Of a stretch of DNA of 6,439 nt, positions 1 through 6,335 are shown one piece after another. Numbering within the stretch: the stretch's first letter is position 1; each line of letters begins with the position of its first letter. Source of the DNA: an uncultured Prevotellaceae bacterium (lineage in GTDB: Bacteria > Bacteroidota > Bacteroidia > Bacteroidales > Muribaculaceae); contig CALAVD010000158.1 of NCBI GenBank assembly GCA_937892085.1, forward strand, positions 1-6,439, in the 5' to 3' direction. Both the position numbers and the translations under genes were made by a program. The notes under the pieces were generated by a model. That model was not told the DNA's origin and made no database searches. It worked only from the letters and a program-made list of their open reading frames with translations.

Positions 1-1068
1 GGCAAAACGCAAGCCGTAATAGTGCTCCACTTCGCCCCACACGCGCTTCACTCGCATCACATCGCCATTAGCAATAAAATCAATCTCTTTATAGTCTTTG
101 CCCCAGTAGTAATTGTTCTTGGCGACAATCAGCATATCGCCAGTCGTCAATTCCTCCTCACGATAGAGTATCATATTGCGAATACCACCGTTGTAGAGCA
201 TTGCCCGCTTATTGCTGCGGGTAATAACTATCGTCTCGTCCATGCCGTCGCGGTCGTAGCAGTCGTTCAACGTCTCCATCAGGAACTCACCCGAGAGCGA
301 TTCTATGTCAGGGTATTGAGTAAGTTCCAACTTAGGCACCACCGCCTCACCGCTGGTAAGGATTTTGCGAACTATAGTGGCATTTTGAAGTATGCCCGAG
401 TCCGAAGCTTGGCGAGCGATAAGAGTGAGGTTCACATTATATATATAAAGGCCATAACCTTGCAGCAGCTTCATGTCGAGTGCTGGACTCTCACTCTGCC
501 CCACTGGCGCGAGCTGCGCGCCGTCGCCCATCAGCATGAGTTTGCAGTTCTCGCCGCTATAGACATAGGTCACCAAGTCGTCGAGCAAGCGACCACTGCC
601 GAACATCGACCCCTCAGCCGACGCATTGGCAATCATCGATGCCTCATCCACGATAAACACAGTGCGAGTGTGCTTGTTCTCGGCAAGCGCGAAACTCTCG
701 CCAAGATAGCTGTCCTGGCGGTAAATCCTGCGATGGATAGTCCAAGCGGCACGATGGGAATACTCGCTCAGCACCTTTGCCGAGCGGCCTGTTGGCGCCA
801 GCAGCACTACTTTGATGCCACGGCGAGAGAGTGTTTGGACGATAGCACCTATCAACGATGTCTTTCCCGTGCCGGCATAGCCGTTGAGCAGATATAGACA
901 CCTGGCATCACCATAGATCATGAAATGTGCAAACGAGGCTATTGCATCAACCTGTTCATTGTTGGGCTCGTATGGCAAGAACTCAAGAACATCCCTGAAG
1001 AAATCAGCGACATTAACATCATTGACATCAACCTGCACCGATGGTATTTTTTCAGCGTTTGCGTTCAT
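1..1068 (-). CDS. RecD-like SF1B DNA helicase, 3' end cut by window edge
   Basis: The first 356 residues of an ATP-dependent DNA helicase of the RecD/RecD2-like superfamily 1B, read on the minus strand from ATG at 1068-1066. Visible motifs, in order: an N-terminal Q-type segment (PNNEQ, about 35-39); Walker A GYAGTGKTS (63-71); motif Ia LLAPTGRSAKVL (about 89-100); Walker B VFIVDEAS (137-144); motif III GDGAQLAPVG (181-190); motif IV TLIARQASDSGIL (215-227); and domain 2A segment ITRSNKRAMLYN (about 282-293). The region around GDMLIVAKNNYY and FIANGDVMRV (about 310-340) resembles the SH3-like insert of RecD2 proteins. Motifs V and VI, with the usual VHKSQG-type signature, would lie beyond the left edge, so completeness cannot be judged. 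The start lies 11 bases after the holA stop, which implies cotranscription with holA. No Shine-Dalgarno is seen. The family is known to unwind DNA 5' to 3'; the exact cellular role is inferred to be repair or recombination. No RecB or RecC partner is present. Confidence 0.9.
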   Translation of the reverse strand, partial: MNANAEKIPSVQVDVNDVNVADFFRDVLEFLPYEPNNEQVDAIASFAHFMIYGDARCLYLLNGYAGTGKTSLIGAIVQTLSRRGIKVVLLAPTGRSAKVLSEYSHRAAWTIHRRIYRQDSYLGESFALAENKHTRTVFIVDEASMIANASAEGSMFGSGRLLDDLVTYVYSGENCKLMLMGDGAQLAPVGQSESPALDMKLLQGYGLYIYNVNLTLIARQASDSGILQNATIVRKILTSGEAVVPKLELTQYPDIESLSGEFLMETLNDCYDRDGMDETIVITRSNKRAMLYNGGIRNMILYREEELTTGDMLIVAKNNYYWGKDYKEIDFIANGDVMRVKRVWGEVEHYYGLRFA

Positions 1069-1079
1069 TGCGGCAAGGC

Positions 1080-2138
1080 TTAGGCATGTAGAATTTTGTA
1101 AATAAGCTCTCGCAGGAGCGCATTGGCGTCTTGTCGAGATTTTATGCCTTTGCTCTTAGTGTCGCATTCTCTTATCCAGGATATTATGTTGACACAGGCA
1201 AGAGTGCTGTAGTATCGTGACGCTTCATCCATTTTCTTTACCATATAGGGCGATTTAGTGCTAACGGCAGCCATCAAACCCGCTTGCGAGCGGTCGGTAG
1301 CAGCACGGTAGAGGAGCAATTTTGAGAAATAGCCGAAGAGCATACTTATGGTGACCACCGTGGGGTTAGCCTTAGGGTTTTTCTCGTAATATTTAATAAT
1401 CTCAAAGGCTTTCTTGGCATTGCGGTGAGCAAGGGCGTCTTGTAGCTCAAAGTTGTTGTAGTCCTTGCTGATGCCTATGTTGCGCTCTATGAGCTCGGGA
1501 GTGATGCGCTTGTCATCCTTGACGAGGATTTTGAGTTTGTCAATCTCAGTATAAAGTCGGGAGATGTCATTGCCCACGTTTGACGACAGCATCGAGAGAG
1601 CTTTCTCGTCGATGGAACATCCCTGCGACTTAATATAGTCTAAAGCAGCCTGTTCCATAGGCCTCCCCTCTCGCAACTTATCGCTGCGGAACACCACGCC
1701 GGCATTGTTCTTCTTCACGGCATCGACAAAGTCCTTTCCTTTGATTGCCTCGCCCTTGTTGCACACCACTAAAATAGTGCTCTTGAGCGGCTGAGCTGCA
1801 TAGTACTTGAGTTGGTTCAGCTCGTTGGCATTACCTTTGTTGTTAAGCTTGCCCACCACCTGAGCTTCCCTTATCACCACCACCTGATGTTCTGCCATAG
1901 CAGGATATTGCTTGCATATACTGATAACATTGCGTATGTCGGTGACATCGGCGCCATAGACGATGTTGAGGTTGAAGTCACGCTCATCGGGCGTGAGGGC
2001 ATTCTCGACAATAGCATCTTCAAGCCTGTCGATAAAATAGCCTTCCTCGCCATGCAACACGTAAATAGGTCGAAAGTTCTTGGCATTGATTTCTTTCAAC
2101 AACCCCGAAAAGGTAACATCATCTTTTTTTGCTGCCAT
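1080..2138 (-). CDS. holA: DNA polymerase III subunit delta (clamp loader)
   Basis: A 352-residue protein of normal family length. Delta is the clamp-loader subunit that opens the beta sliding clamp at the replication fork and works with delta' and tau/gamma. The N-terminal AAA+-like domain starts with PIYVLHGEEGYFIDRLEDAI (about 24-43), where family members carry a degenerate loop instead of a working Walker A. The central segment VVFRSDKLREGR (about 148-159) follows. The helical lid segment NVGNDISRLYTEIDKL (187-202) and the C-terminal collar segment NFELQDALAHRNAKKAF (229-245) are typical of HolA. The ATG at 2138-2136 follows an A-rich leader without Shine-Dalgarno. It is probably the first gene of a leftward unit with the RecD-like helicase, 11 bases downstream, and it is divergent from the HsdR-N protein gene. 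Identification rests on the overall pattern and these conserved blocks; no alignment was run. Confidence 0.93.
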   Translation of the reverse strand: MAAKKDDVTFSGLLKEINAKNFRPIYVLHGEEGYFIDRLEDAIVENALTPDERDFNLNIVYGADVTDIRNVISICKQYPAMAEHQVVVIREAQVVGKLNNKGNANELNQLKYYAAQPLKSTILVVCNKGEAIKGKDFVDAVKKNNAGVVFRSDKLREGRPMEQAALDYIKSQGCSIDEKALSMLSSNVGNDISRLYTEIDKLKILVKDDKRITPELIERNIGISKDYNNFELQDALAHRNAKKAFEIIKYYEKNPKANPTVVTISMLFGYFSKLLLYRAATDRSQAGLMAAVSTKSPYMVKKMDEASRYYSTLACVNIISWIRECDTKSKGIKSRQDANALLRELIYKILHA

Positions 2139-2185
2139 AATTACTTTTTTTCAAAGACAGGAATGCGTTATTCAAAAAAATTTGC

Positions 2186-2195
2186 GTAAATTTAC
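2186..2195. repeat. 10-base perfect palindrome in the divergent region
   Basis: GTAAATTTAC is its own reverse complement. It lies 48 bases from the holA start and 34 bases from the start of the rightward gene, and it overlaps the candidate -7 element. It could be an operator half-pair or simply an A/T-rich promoter core; the sequence alone does not decide. Confidence 0.4.
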
Positions 2196-2218
2196 AACAT
2201 ATTTTGCAGATGACCAAA
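2187..2218 (-). promoter_or_regulatory. Candidate Bacteroidetes-type promoter for holA
   Basis: On the minus strand, TTTG (2218-2215) is followed after exactly 20 bases by TAAATTTA (2194-2187). The known Bacteroidetes sigma-ABfr consensus is TTTG, about 19-21 bases, then TAnnTTTG, so this is a match except for the last base of the -7 element. Transcription would start near 2180, giving a leader of about 40 nucleotides before the holA ATG. A second perfect TATATTTG (2222-2215, minus strand) overlaps the -33 element and could be an alternative -7 box, but it has no TTTG at the right distance upstream. Confidence 0.35.
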
Positions 2219-2228
2219 TATAAAAATC

Positions 2229-2687
2229 ATGCAGAAGCTAAATCTTCCTGAATATCAGTTTAATATAAAAAACAACAATGATGCTTTTGTCATTCTGGAC
2301 CCGCTGCGTAAGCGATGGGTGGCCCTCACTCCCGAGGAGTGGGTGAGACAAAACTTCGTGCGTTTCTTAATTGACGACAGGGGATTTCCATCTGCATTAA
2401 TGAACAATGAGATTTCGCTTACACAAAACGGCATCAAGCGCCGCTGCGACACCCTTGTCGCCGACCGACAAGGCGCTCCACTGGTGATTGTGGAATACAA
2501 AGCCCCCACTATCGAAATCACCCAGAAAACCTTTGACCAGATAGTGCGCTACAACATGGTGCTGCGAGCCAAGTACTTGATTGTGTCAAACGGCATAAGC
2601 CACTACTGCTGTAAGATTGACTATAAGAATAACAGCTATGCTTTCTTGCACGAGATTCCATGCTATAGTGCGCTTTGCGCTGAGTGA
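2229..2687 (+). CDS. Stand-alone HsdR N-terminal-like PD-(D/E)XK nuclease-fold protein
   Basis: A 152-residue protein resembling the type I restriction HsdR N-terminal domain (HSDR_N_2 type), but without the helicase/translocase part: there is no Walker A or DEAD-like motif. The likely catalytic core is D74 in RRCDTLV, then E89-Y90-K91 in PLVIVEYKAP, giving the D...ExK pattern. A QxxxY motif follows at Q104-Y108 (FDQIVRYN), as in RecB-type members of the fold. E36/E37 in TPEEWVRQ may be the N-terminal acidic residue of the active site. The C-terminal part (YLIVSNGISHYCCKIDY, about 116-132) fits the strand and helix after the core. No HsdM or HsdS gene is nearby, so this is not a restriction system as seen here. 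Small proteins of this kind are, as far as I recall, widespread in Bacteroidetes and often lie beside holA; their function is unknown to me. ATG 2229 follows the A-rich leader AAATATAAAAATC without Shine-Dalgarno. Nuclease activity is inferred from motifs only. Confidence 0.85.
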   Translation: MQKLNLPEYQFNIKNNNDAFVILDPLRKRWVALTPEEWVRQNFVRFLIDDRGFPSALMNNEISLTQNGIKRRCDTLVADRQGAPLVIVEYKAPTIEITQKTFDQIVRYNMVLRAKYLIVSNGISHYCCKIDYKNNSYAFLHEIPCYSALCAE

Positions 2688-2702
2688 GTCAAGCGCTGAG
2701 TG
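2677..2702. repeat. 10-base direct repeat across the stop codon of the HsdR-N gene
   Basis: GCGCTGAGTG occurs at 2677-2686 and again at 2693-2702, a 16-base period. The first copy includes the first two bases of the TGA stop (2685-2687); the second lies in the gap before pcrA. It may be a small local duplication. It does not form a terminator: the only hairpin here, GCGC-TTT-GCGC (2670-2680), has four pairs and no adjoining T-tract. Confidence 0.5.
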
Positions 2703-2730
2703 TTTGGGGCGACAATTTCATTTTTCTTTT

Positions 2731-2762
2731 TAACTTGGTAACTCGTTAACTTGTTCACTAAA
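2731..2762 (+). repeat. 8-base degenerate tandem repeat in the pcrA leader
   Basis: Four consecutive 8-base units: TAACTTGG (2731-2738), TAACTCGT (2739-2746), TAACTTGT (2747-2754) and a decayed TCACTAAA (2755-2762). The array sits 9 bases before the TTG start of pcrA and follows a T-rich run (2716-2730). The first unit, TAACTTGG, differs at one position from the Bacteroidetes -7 consensus TAnnTTTG, so one copy might be the promoter core. A TTTG at 2703-2706 lies 24 bases upstream, somewhat too far. The promoter reading is weak; the repeat itself is plain in the sequence. Confidence 0.6.
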
Positions 2763-2771
2763 AAATAAATT

Positions 2772-2774
2772 TTG
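2772..2774 (+). promoter_or_regulatory. Non-ATG (TTG) initiation codon of pcrA
   Basis: TTG is preceded by ATT (2769-2771) and then the in-frame stop TAA (2766-2768), so only TTG, or less likely ATT, can start the family-typical N-terminus. No Shine-Dalgarno is present; the upstream bases are the A-rich run CTAAAAAATAAAT. Weak initiation that keeps helicase levels low is a possible consequence, but this is inference. Confidence 0.8.
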
Positions 2775-5132
2775 GAAGACTATCTAAATAAACTCAATGA
2801 TCAGCAGCGCGAGGCGGTGCTCTACTGCGACGGACCGCAACTGGTGATTGCCGGTGCTGGATCGGGCAAGACGCGCGTGCTCACCTATAAGATTGTGCAC
2901 CTGCTCAAATTAGGGTATTTCCCCTCTCACATCATGGCGCTAACCTTCACCAACAAAGCCGCCGGCGAGATGCGCGAGCGCATAACCGCACTGGTAGGAG
3001 AAGAGGTGTCGTCGCACCTGTGGATGGGCACGTTCCACTCCATCTTCGCCAAACTGCTACGCATCAATGCCGACCGCATAGGATTTAACCACGATTTCAC
3101 CATATACGACACCAGCGACTCACGTTCTCTCATCAAACTCATCATCAAGGATATGCAGCTCGACGATAAGGTGTATAAGCCTGCCACTGTCCACTCCCGC
3201 ATCTCGATGATGAAGAATGCCCTCATCACACCGTCTTACTACGAGCATGACAGAGGACTGCGAGAAGAAGACGAGCGCCTCAAGCGTCCTCTCACTGCCG
3301 AGATTTACAAGACTTATTGTCACCGCTGCAAGATTGCCGGGGCGATGGACTTCGACGACCTGTTAGTATATACAAACTTCCTGCTGCGTGACAACCCCGA
3401 CATTCTCAAGAAATATCAGGAGCGATTTGAGTATATACTCGTTGACGAGTACCAAGACACAAACTTCGCACAGCACCTGATAATCACGCAACTCGCTAAG
3501 GCACACAACCACGTGTGCGTGGTGGGCGATGACGCACAAAGCATCTACTCATTCCGTGGAGCAAACATCTCCAACATTCTCGACCTCAAGAAGTCGTTTC
3601 CCGCCTTGCAGACGTTTAAACTCGAGCGCAACTACCGCTCAACAAAGAACATTATTGGCGCAGCAAACTCGCTGATTGATAAAAACAAACGCCAAATCAA
3701 GAAAAACATCTACAGCGAGAACCCAGAGGGGACGAAAGTCAATGTGGTGGAATGTTACAACGACTACGAAGAAGCCTATGTTGTGGCAAGCACCATCTTG
3801 TCGCTCAAGTCGCGTGAAGGATGCAGCTACGAAGACTTCGCGGTGCTATATCGCACTAACGCACAGTCGCGTGTGCTTGAGGAGGCGTTAGGAAGTGGCG
3901 GCTTAAAAAACAAGCATGGCGACAAGCGCCGACCTATACCATATCGCATCTATGGAGGACTATCTTTCTATCAGCGAAAAGAGATTAAAGACGCATTAGC
4001 ATATTTCCGGCTAACCATTAATCCCAACGACGACGAGGCACTGCGACGAGTCATAAACTATCCCGCACGGGGCATTGGGGCAACGACACTCACTAAAGTG
4101 CAGCACTGCGGCTTAGAGGATAGCGTGAGCCTATGGCAGGTGTTGGACAATCCATCGGAGCACCGCCTTGAAGTGAACAACGGCACGCTGCGCAAGCTGC
4201 AAGCCTTTGTGGAACTTATCAATGGCTTTGCTGCTCAAGACCAGACTGGTGTCAATGCTTATGAGTTAGGACGCACAATCATAGAGCGCAGTGGCATCAT
4301 GGCCGAACTACTGAAAGACAACTCGGTAGAGAACATCAGCAAACGTGAGAACCTCGACGAGTTGCTCGGAGCAATGCACGACTTTGTGAGCGACCAAGAA
4401 GAACAAGGTTCGTCGGAGGTGAGAATGACCGACTTCCTCGCTCAGGCATCGCTTGCCACCGACCAAGACACCGACAAAATCTCTGGAGAGTGCGTCACCC
4501 TGATGACAGTGCATGCCGCTAAAGGCCTGGAGTACAAGAACGTGATAATCGTGGGTGTCGAGGAAGACCTCTTCCCCTCTGGCATGAGCAAAGACTCGTT
4601 GGCTGCCATCGAGGAGGAGCGCCGTCTTCTATATGTCGCCATCACTCGTGCCGAGAAAAACTGCGTTATCACCTTCGCAAAATCTCGTTTCCGCAATGGC
4701 AGTAACGAAAATTGCCATCCCAGCCGATTTCTCCGCGACATCAACCCGCAATTCTTGTCGGTGGGTGCCACAAGCAGCTTAAAGTCAAAGAGAGAAGACA
4801 ACTACGATGACTACATGGCACCACGTCGTCGCGGGTTTGAGACCCTGAGAAACGACTACGCAGCACCTGCCAGCCCCACTCCTCCTCCGTCATTCAAGCC
4901 ATTCACTCCAAATAGTCCTACTCCCCCGACCACCACTGCGGCAAGTGGCGACTTCACCCTTCATTCTCTCAGTGAGATTAGCAAAGGATGCCAGGTACTG
5001 CACAACAAGTTCGGTCAAGGCACCATCTCAAAAATCGACACCAGTGGAAACGACCCGAAGATTGTGGTGGAGTTTGACGTAATGGGACAGCGCACCTTGT
5101 TATTGAAATTTGCCAAATTCAAGATACTGTAA
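2772..5132 (+). CDS. pcrA: ATP-dependent DNA helicase PcrA/UvrD (SF1A), TTG start
   Basis: A 786-residue 3'-5' helicase of the PcrA/UvrD/Rep family, acting in nucleotide excision repair, replication-fork restart and removal of recombinase or RNA polymerase from DNA. All motifs are intact: Q motif LNDQQREAV (8-16); Walker A AGAGSGKT (27-34); Ia ALTFTNKAAGEM (56-67); GTFHS (86-90); Walker B VDEYQD (224-229); motif III GDDAQSIYSFRGA (252-264); motif IV LERNYRST (284-291); motif V VHAAKGLE (580-587); motif VI LLYVAITRAEK (619-629). A Pro/Ser/Thr-rich linker (about 699-726) leads to a C-terminal Tudor-like domain (about 738-786: VLHNKFGQGTISKI to LLLKFAKFKIL), the part that in PcrA and UvrD is known to contact RNA polymerase. 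The start must be TTG 2772: an in-frame TAA lies at 2766-2768, and the first downstream ATG codes for M55, after Walker A. TTG is followed by EDYLNKLNDQQREAV, the expected family N-terminus. An insertion of about 11 residues lies at 374-388. Could equally be named uvrD. Confidence 0.95.
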   Translation: MEDYLNKLNDQQREAVLYCDGPQLVIAGAGSGKTRVLTYKIVHLLKLGYFPSHIMALTFTNKAAGEMRERITALVGEEVSSHLWMGTFHSIFAKLLRINADRIGFNHDFTIYDTSDSRSLIKLIIKDMQLDDKVYKPATVHSRISMMKNALITPSYYEHDRGLREEDERLKRPLTAEIYKTYCHRCKIAGAMDFDDLLVYTNFLLRDNPDILKKYQERFEYILVDEYQDTNFAQHLIITQLAKAHNHVCVVGDDAQSIYSFRGANISNILDLKKSFPALQTFKLERNYRSTKNIIGAANSLIDKNKRQIKKNIYSENPEGTKVNVVECYNDYEEAYVVASTILSLKSREGCSYEDFAVLYRTNAQSRVLEEALGSGGLKNKHGDKRRPIPYRIYGGLSFYQRKEIKDALAYFRLTINPNDDEALRRVINYPARGIGATTLTKVQHCGLEDSVSLWQVLDNPSEHRLEVNNGTLRKLQAFVELINGFAAQDQTGVNAYELGRTIIERSGIMAELLKDNSVENISKRENLDELLGAMHDFVSDQEEQGSSEVRMTDFLAQASLATDQDTDKISGECVTLMTVHAAKGLEYKNVIIVGVEEDLFPSGMSKDSLAAIEEERRLLYVAITRAEKNCVITFAKSRFRNGSNENCHPSRFLRDINPQFLSVGATSSLKSKREDNYDDYMAPRRRGFETLRNDYAAPASPTPPPSFKPFTPNSPTPPTTTAASGDFTLHSLSEISKGCQVLHNKFGQGTISKIDTSGNDPKIVVEFDVMGQRTLLLKFAKFKIL

Positions 5133-5198
5133 TTTGTCAACAAGCTGACGAGTCAATAGAGCACCCTCAGCTCCCATAAACTATAAACCACATAAACT
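5133..5198. other. 66-base gap between pcrA and nspC, no terminator seen
   Basis: The gap holds the leader repeat described separately and no gene. GAGC (5159-5162) and GCTC (5170-5173) could pair around a 7-base loop, but four pairs without a T-tract do not make a terminator. Read-through from pcrA into nspC is therefore possible. No well-spaced -33/-7 promoter pair is visible. Confidence 0.4.
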
Positions 5199-5204
5199 AT
5201 GAAC
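5175..5204 (+). repeat. 14-base direct repeat spanning the nspC start codon
   Basis: CATAAACTATAAAC (5175-5188) and CATAAACTATGAAC (5191-5204) match at 13 of 14 positions with a 16-base period. The single difference, A to G, creates the ATG start of nspC (5199-5201). The leader and start codon thus look as if they arose by duplication of a short unit, or the repeated unit is a translation-initiation context. Both readings are inference. Confidence 0.65.
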
Positions 5205-6335
5205 ACACCATATTATATTGTATATGAAGAGAAGTTGAGGCGAAACATCGACCTTATCACTCACGTGAGCCGTGAGAGTGGCGCAAAAATTATTATGGCG
5301 TTTAAAGCCAACGCCCTATGGCGCACTTTTCCCATTTTCAGAGAATATGGCATCGCTTCTACTGCCAGCTCGGTCAACGAGATGCTGCTTGCTAACGAAG
5401 AGCTGCATTGCAAGGCGCACACCTATTGCCCTGCCTATACCGAGCAAACCATCAAGGAGTATATCGCCGGCAGTAGTCACATTACCTTCAACTCTGTTAA
5501 TCAGTTTGAGAGGTTCAAGGCATTTATCGACAATCATAACGCAGCTGTACCCAGCGAACGAATCAGCTGCGGATTGCGCATTAACCCCATGTGCTCAGTG
5601 ATAGAGACCGATATCTACAACCCGTGTTGTCCAGGGTCACGATTTGGCATTCTCGGCGAGAACCTGCAGTCACTGCCACAAGGTATTGAGGGTTTCCATT
5701 TCCATGCCCTCTGTGAGTCAACATCCTACGACCTTGCCAAGGTACTCAATGCTATGGAAGAACAATTTGGCAAGTGGTTGCCGCAACTCAAGTGGATCAA
5801 CATGGGCGGGGGGCACTTGATGACTCGCAAGGACTATGACGTGAAGCACTTGATTCATCTGATTCAAGATTTCAGACAGCGGCATCCCAATCTGCAAGTG
5901 ATTCTTGAGCCGGGCAGCGCATTCTGCTGGCAAACGGGCGACTTGGAAGCCACGGTAGTTGATGTTGTGGAAAACAGCGGCATCAAGACCGCTATAGTGG
6001 ATGTGTCGTTTGCTTGCCACATGCCCGACTGCCTTGAGATGCCTTACAAACCAGTGATAACACAAGCATTGCCAGTGGTTGACTTCTCTCGCCCAACCTA
6101 TCGCATTGGCGGCAATTCATGCTTGAGCGGCGACTATGTGGGCGACTGGAGCTTTGACCATGAACTAAAAGCCGGCGAGCGTCTCACATTTGAGGACATG
6201 AACCACTACACCACCGTGAAAACCAATATGTTCAACGGCATTTCACACCCTGCCATAGTATTGCAGCACCTTGACGGGTCAATAGAGACATTAAGAGAGT
6301 TCACCTACGAGGATTATAAATCAAGGATGAGCTGA
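5199..6335 (+). CDS. nspC: Carboxynorspermidine/carboxyspermidine decarboxylase
   Basis: A 378-residue PLP-dependent, alanine-racemase-fold (type III) decarboxylase, full length for the family. It removes CO2 from carboxyspermidine (or carboxynorspermidine), the last step of the dehydrogenase/decarboxylase route to spermidine. In Bacteroides thetaiotaomicron the homologue is known to be needed for spermidine synthesis. Visible features: PLP lysine K36 in IIMAFKANALW; HFHALCES (167-174); glycine-rich GGGH (203-206) and EPGSA (237-241), which hold the cofactor phosphate; DVSFACHMPDCLEMPYKP (268-285); the C-terminal GGNSCLSGDYVGDW (304-317) with C308 and D312, expected at the active site contributed by the dimer partner; and the family-typical NHYTTVKTNMFNG. 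It is cytoplasmic, with no signal peptide. The partner carboxyspermidine dehydrogenase is not in the window. ATG 5199 lies within a direct repeat, 66 bases after pcrA. Choice between the spermidine and norspermidine substrate cannot be made from sequence alone; spermidine is likelier in this phylum. Confidence 0.93.
   Translation: MNTPYYIVYEEKLRRNIDLITHVSRESGAKIIMAFKANALWRTFPIFREYGIASTASSVNEMLLANEELHCKAHTYCPAYTEQTIKEYIAGSSHITFNSVNQFERFKAFIDNHNAAVPSERISCGLRINPMCSVIETDIYNPCCPGSRFGILGENLQSLPQGIEGFHFHALCESTSYDLAKVLNAMEEQFGKWLPQLKWINMGGGHLMTRKDYDVKHLIHLIQDFRQRHPNLQVILEPGSAFCWQTGDLEATVVDVVENSGIKTAIVDVSFACHMPDCLEMPYKPVITQALPVVDFSRPTYRIGGNSCLSGDYVGDWSFDHELKAGERLTFEDMNHYTTVKTNMFNGISHPAIVLQHLDGSIETLREFTYEDYKSRMS

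Larger units (their letters stand above)
2139..2228. promoter_or_regulatory. Divergent intergenic control region between holA and the HsdR-N gene
   Basis: These 90 A/T-rich bases must hold the promoters of both flanking genes unless transcription enters from elsewhere. The central part contains the perfect 10-base palindrome GTAAATTTAC (2186-2195). I see a plausible leftward promoter (separate entry) but no well-spaced rightward -33/-7 pair. The palindrome core TAAATTTA reads the same in both directions, so it could serve as a -7-like element either way; that is inference. Confidence 0.5.

Noticed and set aside
22..897. A 291-codon open frame on the plus strand
   Set aside because: It lies fully antisense to the RecD-like helicase, whose minus-strand frame carries all expected helicase motifs. 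The plus-strand product shows no family pattern.
1812..2189. A 125-codon plus-strand frame across the holA start
   Set aside because: It is antisense to the conserved N-terminal part of holA, has low-complexity His/Val content and no recognisable domain.
2229..2687. A type I restriction-modification locus
   Set aside because: Only an HsdR-N-like domain is present. There is no translocase, methyltransferase or specificity gene in the window.
2670..2730. A terminator between the HsdR-N gene and pcrA
   Set aside because: The GCGC-TTT-GCGC hairpin has only four pairs and sits inside the coding end. The T-rich run at 2716-2730 is more than 30 bases further on, with no stem directly before it.
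2731..2762. A CRISPR array
   Set aside because: Units of 8 bases follow directly without spacers; the same holds for the 10-base units at 6413-6439.
4442..4801. A 119-codon minus-strand frame inside pcrA
   Set aside because: It is a shadow of the pcrA motif V-VI region, with no family pattern and no leader of its own.
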